Positions 1 through 9,002 of a stretch of DNA of 64,000 nt are shown here, piece by piece. Position numbers and translations under genes: made by a program. Location: contig OY282560.1 of NCBI GenBank assembly GCA_958295665.1, positions 92,046,311-92,110,310 on the forward strand. Reading direction: 5' to 3'. A model generated the notes under the pieces. The model was not told the DNA's origin and made no database searches. It saw only the letters and a program-made list of their open reading frames with translations. How positions within the stretch are numbered: the stretch's first letter is position 1; each line of letters opens with the position of its first letter. This stretch comes from Tipula vernalis (taxonomy: Eukaryota > Arthropoda > Insecta > Diptera > Tipulidae).

Positions 1-1
1 T

Positions 2-1852
2 GGATACGACTCAATTGCTAGGGCAATCAAGCGTAGAGGTATTGACGATCCGACTAACCACTGGATTAGTTCCATGTTGGTTAGTAGGAAGATTACATCT
101 AAATTAGGTAATGAGTCAGTCACGATTACGGCAGCAAGAGGGTGTCCGCAGGGCGGTGTCCTGTCCCCTTTGCTGTGGTCACTCGTGATCGACGAGTTGC
201 TTGATAATTTACATCTACTTGGGTACGATGCCATTGGTTATGCGGACGATTTGGTTATCATAGTCTCTGGAGGGCATGAACGTACGATGTCCGCCAGCAT
301 GCAACAGGCTTTGCTTGTTATTTCGAATTGGTGCACTGGGGAGGGCCTTTCGATTAACCCTAGCAAAACAGTCCTGGTGCCCTTCACCAAAAGACGTAAT
401 TTGAACCTTGGTTCAATTAGTCTTAATAATTTAAATATCGGATACTCCAATGAAGTCAAATATCTGGGTGTTGTCCTAGATAAGAAACTAACTTGGAACT
501 CTCATATTACTTCAACTACCGAACGCGCGGCCAGGGCCATGTGGGCCTGCCGGCGTATGTTCGGCAGGACCTGGGGCCTGAACTCAAAAATGATTTACTG
601 GATGTACATCATGATAGTGAGGCCAATTGTAACATATGGGGCAATAGTTTGGTGGCCTAAGGTACAGCAAAAAGTTATTATGAACAAGCTGACCTCATTA
701 CAGAGACTAGCATGTCTCGGAATTACAGGTGCTATGCGCACCTGCCCTACGGCGGCAATGGAAGCTCTCATCGGGCTCACTCCACTTCATATCCACGTCA
801 AAAAATCAGCTGCTACCTGTGCAGCTAGATTGAAGCTCGCGAATCAATACAGTCATGATGACCATATGGGTCACCTGGACATTTTGAATGAACTTCCAAA
901 CCTGAATATGTTCTTTAGTGTCCCGGACGTTATGCCGAAAGAACTCTGCTTTGGCAGGAATTTCGTGGTAACAATCCCCGATAGAACAGACTGGGATACT
1001 GGGTTACCGCAGATGGAACCTAACAGCCTAGTCTGGTACACTGATGGATCAAAAATGGATAGTGGAGTCGGCATTGGTGTCTTTGGACCCAATCACAAAA
1101 TATCGAAATCACTGGGTACTTACCCCAGTGTTTTTCTAGCCGAAATTCACGCCATCGAAATCTGCGCCTCTATTATTATGACCAAAGGTCTTAAAGGCGC
1201 ATCCATCCACATTTTGTCTGACAGCCAAGCAGCACTGAAAGCATTGGCTTCTAACTGCTTGGTTTCCAAGTCGGTTCAAAGTTGTTATAAACTGCTACAA
1301 TCTCTCTCTTGTCAAAACAAAGTAAGGTTGTGGTGGGTGCCTGGTCACATGGGCATCACTGGAAATGAGATAGCCGACGAACTTGCACGGGCAGGCTCGT
1401 CGACTACACTCATTGGCCCTGAGCCTTTTTGTGGTATCCCGTGGGCTTCTGCAACCTACACAATCAGTAAATGGGAAAAAATACAGTGCTTGACTTATTG
1501 GAACTGTATTCCCGGCCTTAGACAAGCCAAATCTTTGATCAGACCATTTCACCACAAAAATTTGGCGATCAATTTCAGCAAAGGAAATATTAGGAAACTT
1601 GTGAGTTTTCTCTCAGGTCACTGTAACCTGAGATATCATTTGAACAAAATGAACCTGTCCACAGAGACGGAGTGCCGACTCTGTTTGGAAGAGACAGAAA
1701 CCGCAGAACACATACTATGTGAGTGTGTTGCTCTGTGCACACGGAGGTGGATTCATTTTGAAGAGAGGTATCTGACCCCGGAGAAATGTAAATTGGCCTC
1801 TATAAACAGCATTCTCGCCTTTATTAGAGAGGTGGAGAAGCTCCTGGAGTAA
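2..1852 (+). CDS. LINE ORF2, 3' half: reverse transcriptase, RNase H, CCHC finger
   Basis: This is the C-terminal half of a non-LTR retrotransposon polyprotein, which copies element RNA into a nicked chromosomal site. The frame is open from base 2, so the true start lies left of the window; the first internal Met is at 74. Counting from that Met, the RT shows CPQGGVLSPLL (about residue 24) and the catalytic YADD (56-59). RNase H follows with YTDGSK (about 322), SDSQAA (about 382) and WVPGHMGITGNEIADE (420-436). A C-x2-C-x8-H-x4-C finger starts near residue 534. RT plus RNase H plus this finger is typical of the R1/LOA/I group; PQGGVLSPLLW suggests LOA-like, but I cannot fix the clade. No stop or frameshift is visible, unlike almost every other element here, so the insertion is probably recent. 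The stop is at 1850-1852 and a poly(A) tail follows. Confidence 0.9.
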   Translation, partial: GYDSIARAIKRRGIDDPTNHWISSMLVSRKITSKLGNESVTITAARGCPQGGVLSPLLWSLVIDELLDNLHLLGYDAIGYADDLVIIVSGGHERTMSASMQQALLVISNWCTGEGLSINPSKTVLVPFTKRRNLNLGSISLNNLNIGYSNEVKYLGVVLDKKLTWNSHITSTTERAARAMWACRRMFGRTWGLNSKMIYWMYIMIVRPIVTYGAIVWWPKVQQKVIMNKLTSLQRLACLGITGAMRTCPTAAMEALIGLTPLHIHVKKSAATCAARLKLANQYSHDDHMGHLDILNELPNLNMFFSVPDVMPKELCFGRNFVVTIPDRTDWDTGLPQMEPNSLVWYTDGSKMDSGVGIGVFGPNHKISKSLGTYPSVFLAEIHAIEICASIIMTKGLKGASIHILSDSQAALKALASNCLVSKSVQSCYKLLQSLSCQNKVRLWWVPGHMGITGNEIADELARAGSSTTLIGPEPFCGIPWASATYTISKWEKIQCLTYWNCIPGLRQAKSLIRPFHHKNLAINFSKGNIRKLVSFLSGHCNLRYHLNKMNLSTETECRLCLEETETAEHILCECVALCTRRWIHFEERYLTPEKCKLASINSILAFIREVEKLLE

Positions 1853-1914
1853 CAGTACCCAACAGCACAAAAGATCTTTTAGGTCGTAGTGCTAGCCGCT
1901 TTTGGGCAGGGACG

Positions 1915-1948
<34 letters not shown>
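1853..1948 (+). other. LINE 3' UTR and poly(A) tail
   Basis: About 62 bases of untranslated sequence follow the LINE stop codon and lead into an uninterrupted run of 34 A (1915-1948). A 3' poly(A) directly after ORF2 marks the integration end of a target-primed LINE. The unbroken homopolymer again points to a young insertion. Confidence 0.85.
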
Positions 1949-1951
<3 letters not shown>

Positions 1952-2138
1952 TCTTTTGACAATACCAAATATTCATGTTGGTTTCCATAAACAAATGTCT
2001 TGACAATCATAAATATTCAACATTAGTTTCTTAGAAATTTTTTTTGATTTTCTCACTATTGTAAATTCGAAAAGTACACTAGAATATACTGTCTACATTA
2101 AATTATACAAATATCCAAATTTACCACACTATCCACGG

Positions 2139-4573
2139 GTGTGAAGTTTGTCCTAAAAATTGATTTTCCTGTGAATGTATTAGTAAGAATAATACATCTC
2201 TCGTTAATATGAATTTGTACGTAAACAATTATTTTACTTATTTAATTTAAATTAAAAAAAAAACTTTTAAATAAACTTAAGCCTTAATTTAAATTGTCCA
2301 AAAAAAAAACAATTTAAAAAATCAAAGTTCAGTAGAAAAGTGATACATAAAAATTATTCAATCTGGTCCAAAAGATCGTAACTTAGTGGGCACAACATTT
2401 ACAAACAGTCGGAGAACCCCTCTATCCTAAAACAATGATGAAGACGTCATTCAAGATACTGAACGATGTCCCTACATAAAAAAAAACATTCAAAAATCTA
2501 GAAGATAAATGTCTTAGGCAGCAGACGTTTTGCTTCCCTATATGTAAATTCATATAAAGAAATTAAGTAGTATGTATATTAGCATAAAGTTGGATATTAA
2601 AAAATAACTCCGTCTGGCCCAAATATCGTACCCAAATGGACATATGAGTTTAAGTTTAGGCGGCAGTCTCCTCAATAAGATAAGTGACTAGGACAAACGT
2701 GTTGCGTTCCTATATGTAAGTTCGTATAATGTTGGATATTAAAAAAATTCTCAATCTGTCCCCAAGATCGTATCCAAGTGGACATATATCAATAAGAGTA
2801 AATTGCAATCCTTCGTATCTTAGAAATGTTACAACTTTCAAAAATCTAGCAGATAAGTGACTTAGGACAGACGTGTTGCGTTCCTATATGTAAGTTTGTA
2901 TAGGGTTGGATATTAAAAAAATTCTCAGTCTGTCCCCAAGATCGTATCCAAGTGGACTTATATCAATAAGTGTGGAGGGTAATCCCCTCTACCTTAGAAA
3001 TGTTACAACTTTCAAAAATCTAGAAGATAAGTGACTTAGGAGAGACGTGTTGCGTTCCTATATGTAAGTTTGTATAGAGTTGGATATTAAAAAAATTCTC
3101 AATCTGGCCCCAAGATCGTATCCAAGTAGACATATATCAATAAGGGTAGAGGTCGATCCCCTCTATCTTAGAAATGTTATAACTTTCAAAAATCTAGAAG
3201 ATAAGTGACTTAGGAGAGACGTGTTGCGTTCCTTTTTGTAAGTTTGTATAGGGTTGGATATTAAAAAAATTCTCAATCTGGCCCCAAGATCGTATCCAAG
3301 TGGACATATTTCAATAAGTGTAGAGGGCAATCCCCTCTACTTTAGAAATGTTACAACTTTCAAAAATCTAGAAGATAATTGAATTAGGAGAGACGTGTTG
3401 GGTCCCTATATGTAAGTTTGTATAGAGTTGGATATTTAAAAAAATTCTCAATCTGTCCCTAAGATCGTACCCAAGTGGACATATATCAATAAGAGTAAAT
3501 TGCAATCCTTCGTATCTTAGAAATGTTACAACTTTCAAAAATCTAGAAGATAAGTGACTTAGGAGAGACGTGTTGCGTTCCTATATGTAAGTTTGTATAG
3601 GGTTAGATATTAAAAAAATTCTCGGGCTGTCCCCAAGATCGTATCCAAGTGGACATATTTCAATAAGTGTAGAGAGCAATCCCCTCTACCTTAGAAATGT
3701 TACAACTTTCAAAAACCTAGAAGATAAGTGACTTAGGAGAGACGTGTTGCGTTCCTATATGTAAGTTTGTATAGGGTTGGATATTAAAAAAATTCTCAAT
3801 CTGGCCCCAAGATCGTATCCAAGTGGACATATATCAATAGGGGTAAATTGCAATCCCCCGTATCTTAGAAATGTTACAACTTTCAAAAATCTAGAAAGTG
3901 ACTTAGGAGAGACGTGTTGCGTTCCTATATGTAAGTTTGTATAGGGTTGGATATTAAAGAAATGCTCAGTCTGTCCCCAAGACCGTATCCAAGTGGACAT
4001 ATATCAATAAGTGTAGAGGGCAATCCCCTCTACCTTAAAAATGTTACAACTTTCAAAAATCTAGAAGATAAGTGACTTAGGAGAGACGTGTTGCTTTCCT
4101 TTATGTAAGTTTGTATAGGGTTGGATATTAAAAAAATTCTCAGTCTGTCCCCAAGATCGTATCCAAGTGGACATATTTCAATAAGTGTAGAGGGCAATCC
4201 CCTCTACCTTAGAAATGTTACAACTTTCAAAAATCTAGAAGATAAGTGACTTAGGAGAGACGTGTTGCGTTCCTTTATGTAAGTTTGTATAAAGTTGGAT
4301 ATTAAAAAAATTCTCAATCTGGCCCCAAGATCGTATCCAAGTGGACATATATCAATAAGGGTAAAGGGCAATCCCCTGTATCTTAGAAATGTTGAAAATT
4401 TCAAAAATCTAGAAGATAAGTGACTTAGGACAGACTTGTTGCGTAATATAGACAAGTAAACTAATTGTTTACGTACAAATTCATAATAACGAGAGATTTA
4501 TTATTCTTACTAATACATTCACAGGAAAATCAATTTTTAGGACAAATGTTTAATTTTAGGACAAACTTCACAC
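2139..4573. mobile_element. Foldback element: terminal inverted repeats enclosing a 174-bp satellite
   Basis: Bases 2146-2230 reappear inverted at 4463-4546 with only a few mismatches, and the outer 20 bases (GTGTGAAGTTTGTCCTAAAA at 2139) recur inverted at 4554-4573. The right end carries a second copy of the AGGACAAA motif. Almost the whole interior (about 2340-4450) is a tandem array, and no transposase frame is present. This fits a non-autonomous foldback or MITE-like element whose interior expanded into a satellite. A near-match CACTATCC-(A)CGGGGT-type motif lies outside both ends (2127-2140 and 4654-4666) and could be an imperfect target duplication. The superfamily cannot be assigned. 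Confidence 0.75.
2340..4450. repeat. 174-bp tandem satellite, about 12 units
   Basis: The landmark ACGTGTTGCG (or a close variant) occurs at about 2524, 2697, 2871, 3045, 3219, 3393, 3568, 3742, 3912, 4086, 4260 and 4434. Spacing is 173-175 bp except one unit of 170 with a 5-base deletion. Each unit also carries GGATATTAAAAAAATTCTC, CCAAGATCGTATCCAAGTGGACATAT and TTAGAAATGTTACAACTTTCAAAAATCTAGAAG-like blocks. The leftmost unit or two are the most diverged, as at many array edges. Unit length is close to a nucleosome repeat. Reading frames on the minus strand of the array are artefacts of the repetition. Confidence 0.92.
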
Positions 4574-4584
4574 ATTTGTACAGT

Positions 4585-4650
4585 CGCGTGAAGTTTGTCC
4601 TAAATTTTGTTTTTGTAATTTTAGGACAAATTCAGGACAAACTTCACGCG
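4585..4650. repeat. Perfect 17-bp hairpin carrying the foldback terminal motif
   Basis: CGCGTGAAGTTTGTCCT (4585-4601) is exactly inverted at 4634-4650, with a 32-base loop that itself holds further AGGACAAA copies. The arm contains the same GTGAAGTTTGTCCT motif as the termini of the adjacent foldback element. It therefore looks like a minimal relative or a rearranged duplicate end. Confidence 0.8.
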
Positions 4651-5680
4651 AATCACTATCCGGGGTAACGATCGAATGTACACATTTACCGGCGAATACA
4701 CCTCTGGCTGACGCATGAAGAAATTGTCCTGTGATTAGTCTCACCGCAGCGGTTTTACGGGTGAATATTGGTCGTGGGTGTTGGTGAATAATCATAATCG
4801 CAGGGACAAGAAATAAAAATTATTTTAAACAGTAAGTGTCATGTATGTTCAGGAAGCTGTCATCGCTGCACGGAGACAAAATCGTCAGAAACCAATTAGA
4901 TTAATTTAAAACAGAAAGAAGAAAACAAAACCCAATACACATGCTTGAACTTTCCAAAACAGGGGGGATTCCGTTGTGTGGTCAAATGTTAGTAGGTGTA
5001 TTATTCTTTTCCTCTAGACTATACTTACCGATAGGGGCGGGATGCAACAGGGATTTTTGATGAAGATGAACACATCTATGACCTCCTGTTGAGAATGCGG
5101 AATTCATGGGCCGACTCATCTATCATGTCAGCACTATAGGTTGACTTGAAGCAATGCAATGTGCTGGTGGTTTAAACGAAAATGGGTCTTTAGTAGTACG
5201 TCTTCGATTTGGCTACTGCGTAAGGTAGGAAAGAAAATGTTTGGAGTGCCTTAAGCCCCAGAAAAGATTGCAGAGTTAGAAAAAAAAATGTCGTGTCCGT
5301 CCTTCTGTCCTTCCGTCCTTCCAGTCATATATTTGGTTTACCTCCCACTGTCACAAATATTAATAGTTTTGGTCGAAATTTTGTACAAAGATAGATGTTA
5401 GTGATAAGCTGTTTGTATTAACTTTTGAGTCCATTCGAGTCTAGAACAGAAGGGGTTGCAGTGGAAGACGAGACTCCCAGACAGATTTTCTCAGGAACGG
5501 AACCAGCGATTTTTTTTTTGTTATGTTGATGATCAATGTTCACAAAACATGTTCACAAAATTTGAGGTCAATTGAAGCATTGCGCGAGGGTCATTTTAAC
5601 AAAAAGGAATAATGTCAATTTGTTGATCTGTTTTCCGAGGTAATGTCGAACATTTCGAAGAAATATTTTCTTATGAAAAA
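4651..5680. other. No gene seen
   Basis: I find no supported coding sequence here. A short pyrimidine-rich run of GTCCTTC-like words lies at about 5296-5325. The remainder is unremarkable, moderately AT-rich sequence. Confidence 0.5.
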
Positions 5681-5970
5681 CGAAAAGAAAAATCGGATTT
5701 AGTTTCTTCGATATAATTCCAAAAGTATTGCTTTTTTTCTTTAAAATTTCCTGGTTCTTGACCGAGTGCACCAGACAAGACTATTTTCAATTTAAAAAAT
5801 TCAAAAAAATTTTAATTCAAAATTTAAACCGAAAAAATTAAATTTTCATTTTCTCAGCCAAATAAAAATTTTTTTGAATTTTTTCAATTGAAAATAGTAT
5901 TGTATGGTACACTCGGTCAAGAACAATTTTTGAAGTATATCGAAAGACCTAAATCCGATTTTTCTTTCCG
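5681..5970. mobile_element. Foldback MITE, about 290 bp
   Basis: The left arm (about 5681-5815) and right arm (about 5864-5970) are inverted copies. AAAAATCGGATTTAG pairs with CTAAATCCGATTTTT, GGTTCTTGACCGAGTG with CACTCGGTCAAGAAC, and CTATTTTCAATT with AATTGAAAATAGT. The left arm has a small insertion near 5735-5755. There is no coding content. The outer edges are not sharp enough to call a target duplication. Confidence 0.75.
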
Positions 5971-6150
5971 TTTATCAGTGGGTAAAGAGCTTAATGTAGA
6001 ATTTAAATTTCTAAATTTACCTAAAATACTTTGCTGGTGGTAAATAATATCGTCGTGTGAATTTCTTTAATAAAATCCTATTTAAAGGCATTATTTCAGA
6101 GTAATAAATCCTCTTCATATTAAAGGTCGTATATAAATCTTAATAGAAAA

Positions 6151-6300
6151 TATAAAGGGCTGAAACCTCATAAGGTGGTCAGAACTTCGGTCTTGGTTAA
6201 TTAAACTTCCAAATCAATCCTGAAATGAACCTCTTAAGTCCATCTTTAGCTTAACCTCCAACTCAATTTATAACTCAACCTCTATCTCAATCCTAAACGC
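6151..6300 (-). repeat. Fragment of TTGAG-rich repeat family, inverted copy of 16.2 kb
   Basis: ATAAAGGGCTGAAACCTCATAAGGTGGTCAGAACTTCGGTCTT-like sequence at 6151-6196 matches the reverse complement of about 16161-16206. Both places then run into CTCAACTC/TTGAGTT-like degenerate repeat. The two copies therefore belong to one family inserted in opposite orientation about 10 kb apart. Confidence 0.7.
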
Positions 6301-6500
6301 TGTAACGACACCTTGCGATGTCATTAACAGACATACGATCAGAGGTCTGGTGCGGTATATATAGCCGGCTCAGTTCAGGGTTGGCGTGGGGATTTCCAGA
6401 CATGACCGTATGCTTGAAAAACCGCATTGGTACAAAAAGATAAAAAAAACAAAGAGAGCAACATTCCCGCTGCCCTGTTTACAGGAGTAAAAAAAAAACT
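6301..6500 (+). promoter_or_regulatory. Possible solo LTR start with TATA box
   Basis: The sequence begins TGTAACGACACC, a form often seen at gypsy LTR starts. A TATATATA box lies at 6356-6363, followed by TCAGTT (6370-6375), resembling an initiator. The same 11-base start TGTAACGACAC occurs on the minus strand at about 45776. No second LTR copy or right boundary was found, and the TATA-to-initiator distance is short, so this is tentative. Confidence 0.3.
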
Positions 6501-6857
6501 GACAAAAAAAAACTATGAATGACCGACCTCAACACGAAAGACCCCTCCCACTCATTGCAAAATTTTTTATTTTTCTCAAACTCTCTCAAAAAAAAAAAAA
6601 ATCAGACCACGAACAACAGACTCGCTCGTCGCTTTGTAATCACGCCATCGTCCACCACCACACTCACTGACCAACTCAACCATGCAAATCATATACCCTG
6701 CAAGAAACACAACAAAATACATACACAGCATCTCGAATTTTCCAACTTTTCATTCAACAATCATGCCTCTCAGTCACATGACAGCCACACAAAATCATAC
6801 GCGCCACATTAACACCACAAATCGTCATCATGCCAATCATTCCAATTATTAATATTA
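6501..6857. other. No gene seen; edge of gypsy-1
   Basis: This is A-rich then C/A-rich sequence with a 14-base A run near 6588-6601. A 97-codon plus-strand frame (6519-6812) has no recognisable motif and low complexity, so I do not call it. It may hold the decayed 3' end of the minus-strand gypsy element, but I could not find a polypurine tract or LTR. Confidence 0.4.
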
Positions 6858-7604
6858 TTATCTGGCCAAACTGTTTTCATGAGCAACTTTGAGATAGTGT
6901 GCGATTTTGCTTTTGATTAAATTAAGACGATCTGGTTTCGCTAACACTTGGATTTCGTATGCGTATGAAGTTTCTATTAATCTCCGCAACGCATAATCCG
7001 AGCCGTGAAGAGACATATGCTGACCGAACACGAGATAATGAGGGGAAAAGTGTCGAGTTTCGTGGCATGCATTGCGCAGGGCAGCGGCCACTTCTTGAAG
7101 ATGCTTGTCCCACTCATTATGTCCATGATCGTCCACATACGCTCTCACGGCCGACAGCAGCGTTCGATTAACTCTCTCCGAAGCATTGCTTTGTGGAGAA
7201 TAAACCGGAGTTCTTATGTGAGAAACGCCATATTTAGCCAGCAAATCCTTAAAAAGGTTCGAGGTAAACTGTTTACCATTATCGGAGGTAATGGTAGCAG
7301 GTACGGAGAACAATAGGAAAACCTCATTTTCTAAAAACGAACACAAAAGAGCCGCCGAGGCTTCCCGCAAGGGCTTAAGAATCACAAACTTAGAATAGTG
7401 GTCCAATACGATACAGATTACAGAATTCCCCCGCTTAGATCGCGGATATGGACCCAGAAAGTCAACGAAAAGCTTTTCGAACGGCCGCGTGGACACCACC
7501 TGAGCTCCCATTTCTGGTCGTGTACAATAATTGACGGCTTTATTCATTTTACACTTAGCGCGGTCGTTCAACTCCTTCGGCATCCATCTGAAATAAAACG
7601 CCAC
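6858..7604 (-). pseudogene. gypsy-1 integrase core
   Basis: The frame (248 codons) encodes the retroviral-type integrase that inserts element cDNA. The catalytic triad is intact: D48 in FVDFLGPYPRS, D108 in TSDNGKQF and E143 in NASERVNRTL, a DD(35)E spacing. The N-terminal HHCC zinc domain is essentially absent. The first residues look like the tail of RNase H (FYFRWMPKE) spliced by deletion to the end of the zinc domain (CKMNKAVNYC). The C-terminal domain stops early at residue 248. So the core is preserved but the protein as a whole is a deletion derivative. Confidence 0.88.
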
Positions 7605-8401
7605 CTACGCCGACGGTGCTAGCATCGCACTGTATATAAAAGGGCTTACTGTAATCGGGGTTGGCCAGGACGGGAGCAGAAGATCAAGCCAGTTTCAATG
7701 CCCGAAAAGATACATCAGCGGCAGCCGACCACCGAGACTTCGCAGATTTCCCAGTAAGATCTGTTAAGGGAGCGGCTAGAGCAGAAAAATTGGGAATGAA
7801 GCGGCGATACCAACCGCACATACCCAGGAATACGAATGTGTTAGGTAGTTTTGGGAATAGGAAACTCCAAAATTGCTTTACATTTTTCTGGGTTAGTACG
7901 GAGGCAACCATCACCGACAACATAACCCAAGTAATCGACTTCCCTCAACACAAATTTACTCTTAGCGAGATTGATGGTCAAGCCTGTAGTTTTTAATTTA
8001 GTAGCAACCTCTCTCAACAGCTCAAAATGCTCATCAAGAGTGGCGGAGGTGACCAGGAGGTCATCGAGGTACACAGAGACCTTATCGTGCAGTTGGCGTG
8101 GGATTACTTTGTGCATCAAGCCATAAAGCGTCTGTGGCATATTGCACAGCCCAAAAGGCATCATCTTGAACAGATACAAAGGCCTCCCAGGCACCGTAAA
8201 CGCCGTCTTATCTCTGGATTGTGGGTCGAGAGGTATTTGCCAAAAGGCGTCTTTTAAATCAATCGTCGGAATAAATCGGGTTTGATCCAAACGACCCAAC
8301 AATCCATTGATAAGCGGAAGCGGATACGCATCCTTAACGGTGGCCTTGTTCAGTTCTCTAGCATCTAAGCACAGACGAACTTTGCCATTAGCCTTACGCA
8401 C
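7605..8401 (-). pseudogene. gypsy-1 reverse transcriptase and RNase H start
   Basis: The larger frame (7841-8401, 186 codons) begins at VRLCLDARELNKAT and holds IDLKDAFWQIPL, MPFGLCN and the catalytic YLDD (residues 111-114), continuing to the LGYVVGDGCLR motif. A frameshift near 7850-7920 moves the thumb (GMCGWYRRFIPNFS) to another frame ending at 7684. After that in-frame stop the RNase H start APVLANPDY...FYIQCDAS is still readable down to about 7610. Truncation there removes the rest of RNase H. RT palm residues are intact, but the frame breaks prevent a full product. Confidence 0.88.
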
Positions 8402-8654
8402 AAGAGTAACCGGCGAGCACTAGGAACTTTGTGATTCCTCGATAACCGAAGTTCACTGAAGCATTTACGTAGCCAAACACCCGTTGAGGTTGTCCGCTAG
8501 CTGTGTTGATGTTAAAAGGAAAGCTATGAAATTTAATGAATGGATTAGAGAGCAACTTCTCCGATTCACGACCCAAAACGCTAACGCTGGCTCCACTATC
8601 CAAAAGGCCTCGGTATGGAACACCATTAACAAGAACATCAGCATAAGGCCACAT
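8394..8654 (-). pseudogene. gypsy-1 aspartic protease
   Basis: An 86-codon frame carries the retropepsin active site LLDSGASVSVLG, followed by a flap-like region (NTASGQPQRVFGYVN). It sits between Gag (to the right) and RT (to the left), as expected. Its 3' end overlaps the RT frame by 8 bases in a different phase, and the linker that should join protease to RT is missing, so a deletion at about 8400 is likely. Confidence 0.75.
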
Positions 8655-9002
8655 GTCACCTGTTTCAGAACCGAGAAGGGAAGATACATCAATGATTTCA
8701 TAATCTTACGTCTTTCCCAGTACCTTTTGGAGCGTAGCAAACGAGAAGAATCGTGAGATCGGGGAGGCTTGAATGGAACATTAGGAGAATTGGTACTATT
8801 GAAATTAGTGGAAGAATTTAAGTTTGTAGGGCATTCACTGTCAGTTATATGATTGAGAAACGGGTTCAGGTTATTGTTGGATGATGAATGACATGATAAA
8901 ACATTAGGCAAGACAAAAAATGAAGCGTCCACCCTCGAGCATTTGAAATCGGAAGACTGAAGGTTTCGGGCTCATCTGACTCCTCCATCCCGGCGAAGAT
9001 GC

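Noticed and set aside
2340..4450. CRISPR-like array
   Set aside because: Units are contiguous 174-bp tandem copies without short repeats separated by unique spacers, and the genome is eukaryotic.
3755..4455. Minus-strand frames of about 80 codons inside the 174-bp array
   Set aside because: They repeat the same peptide once per satellite unit and exist only because the repeat happens to lack stops; no start or codon signal distinguishes them.
6519..6812. 97-codon plus-strand frame
   Set aside because: Low-complexity C/A-rich composition, no motif, next to homopolymer A runs; likely chance.
6959..7316. Plus-strand frames of 70-103 codons opposite the gypsy-1 integrase
   Set aside because: Shadows of the minus-strand integrase frame, which carries the catalytic motifs.
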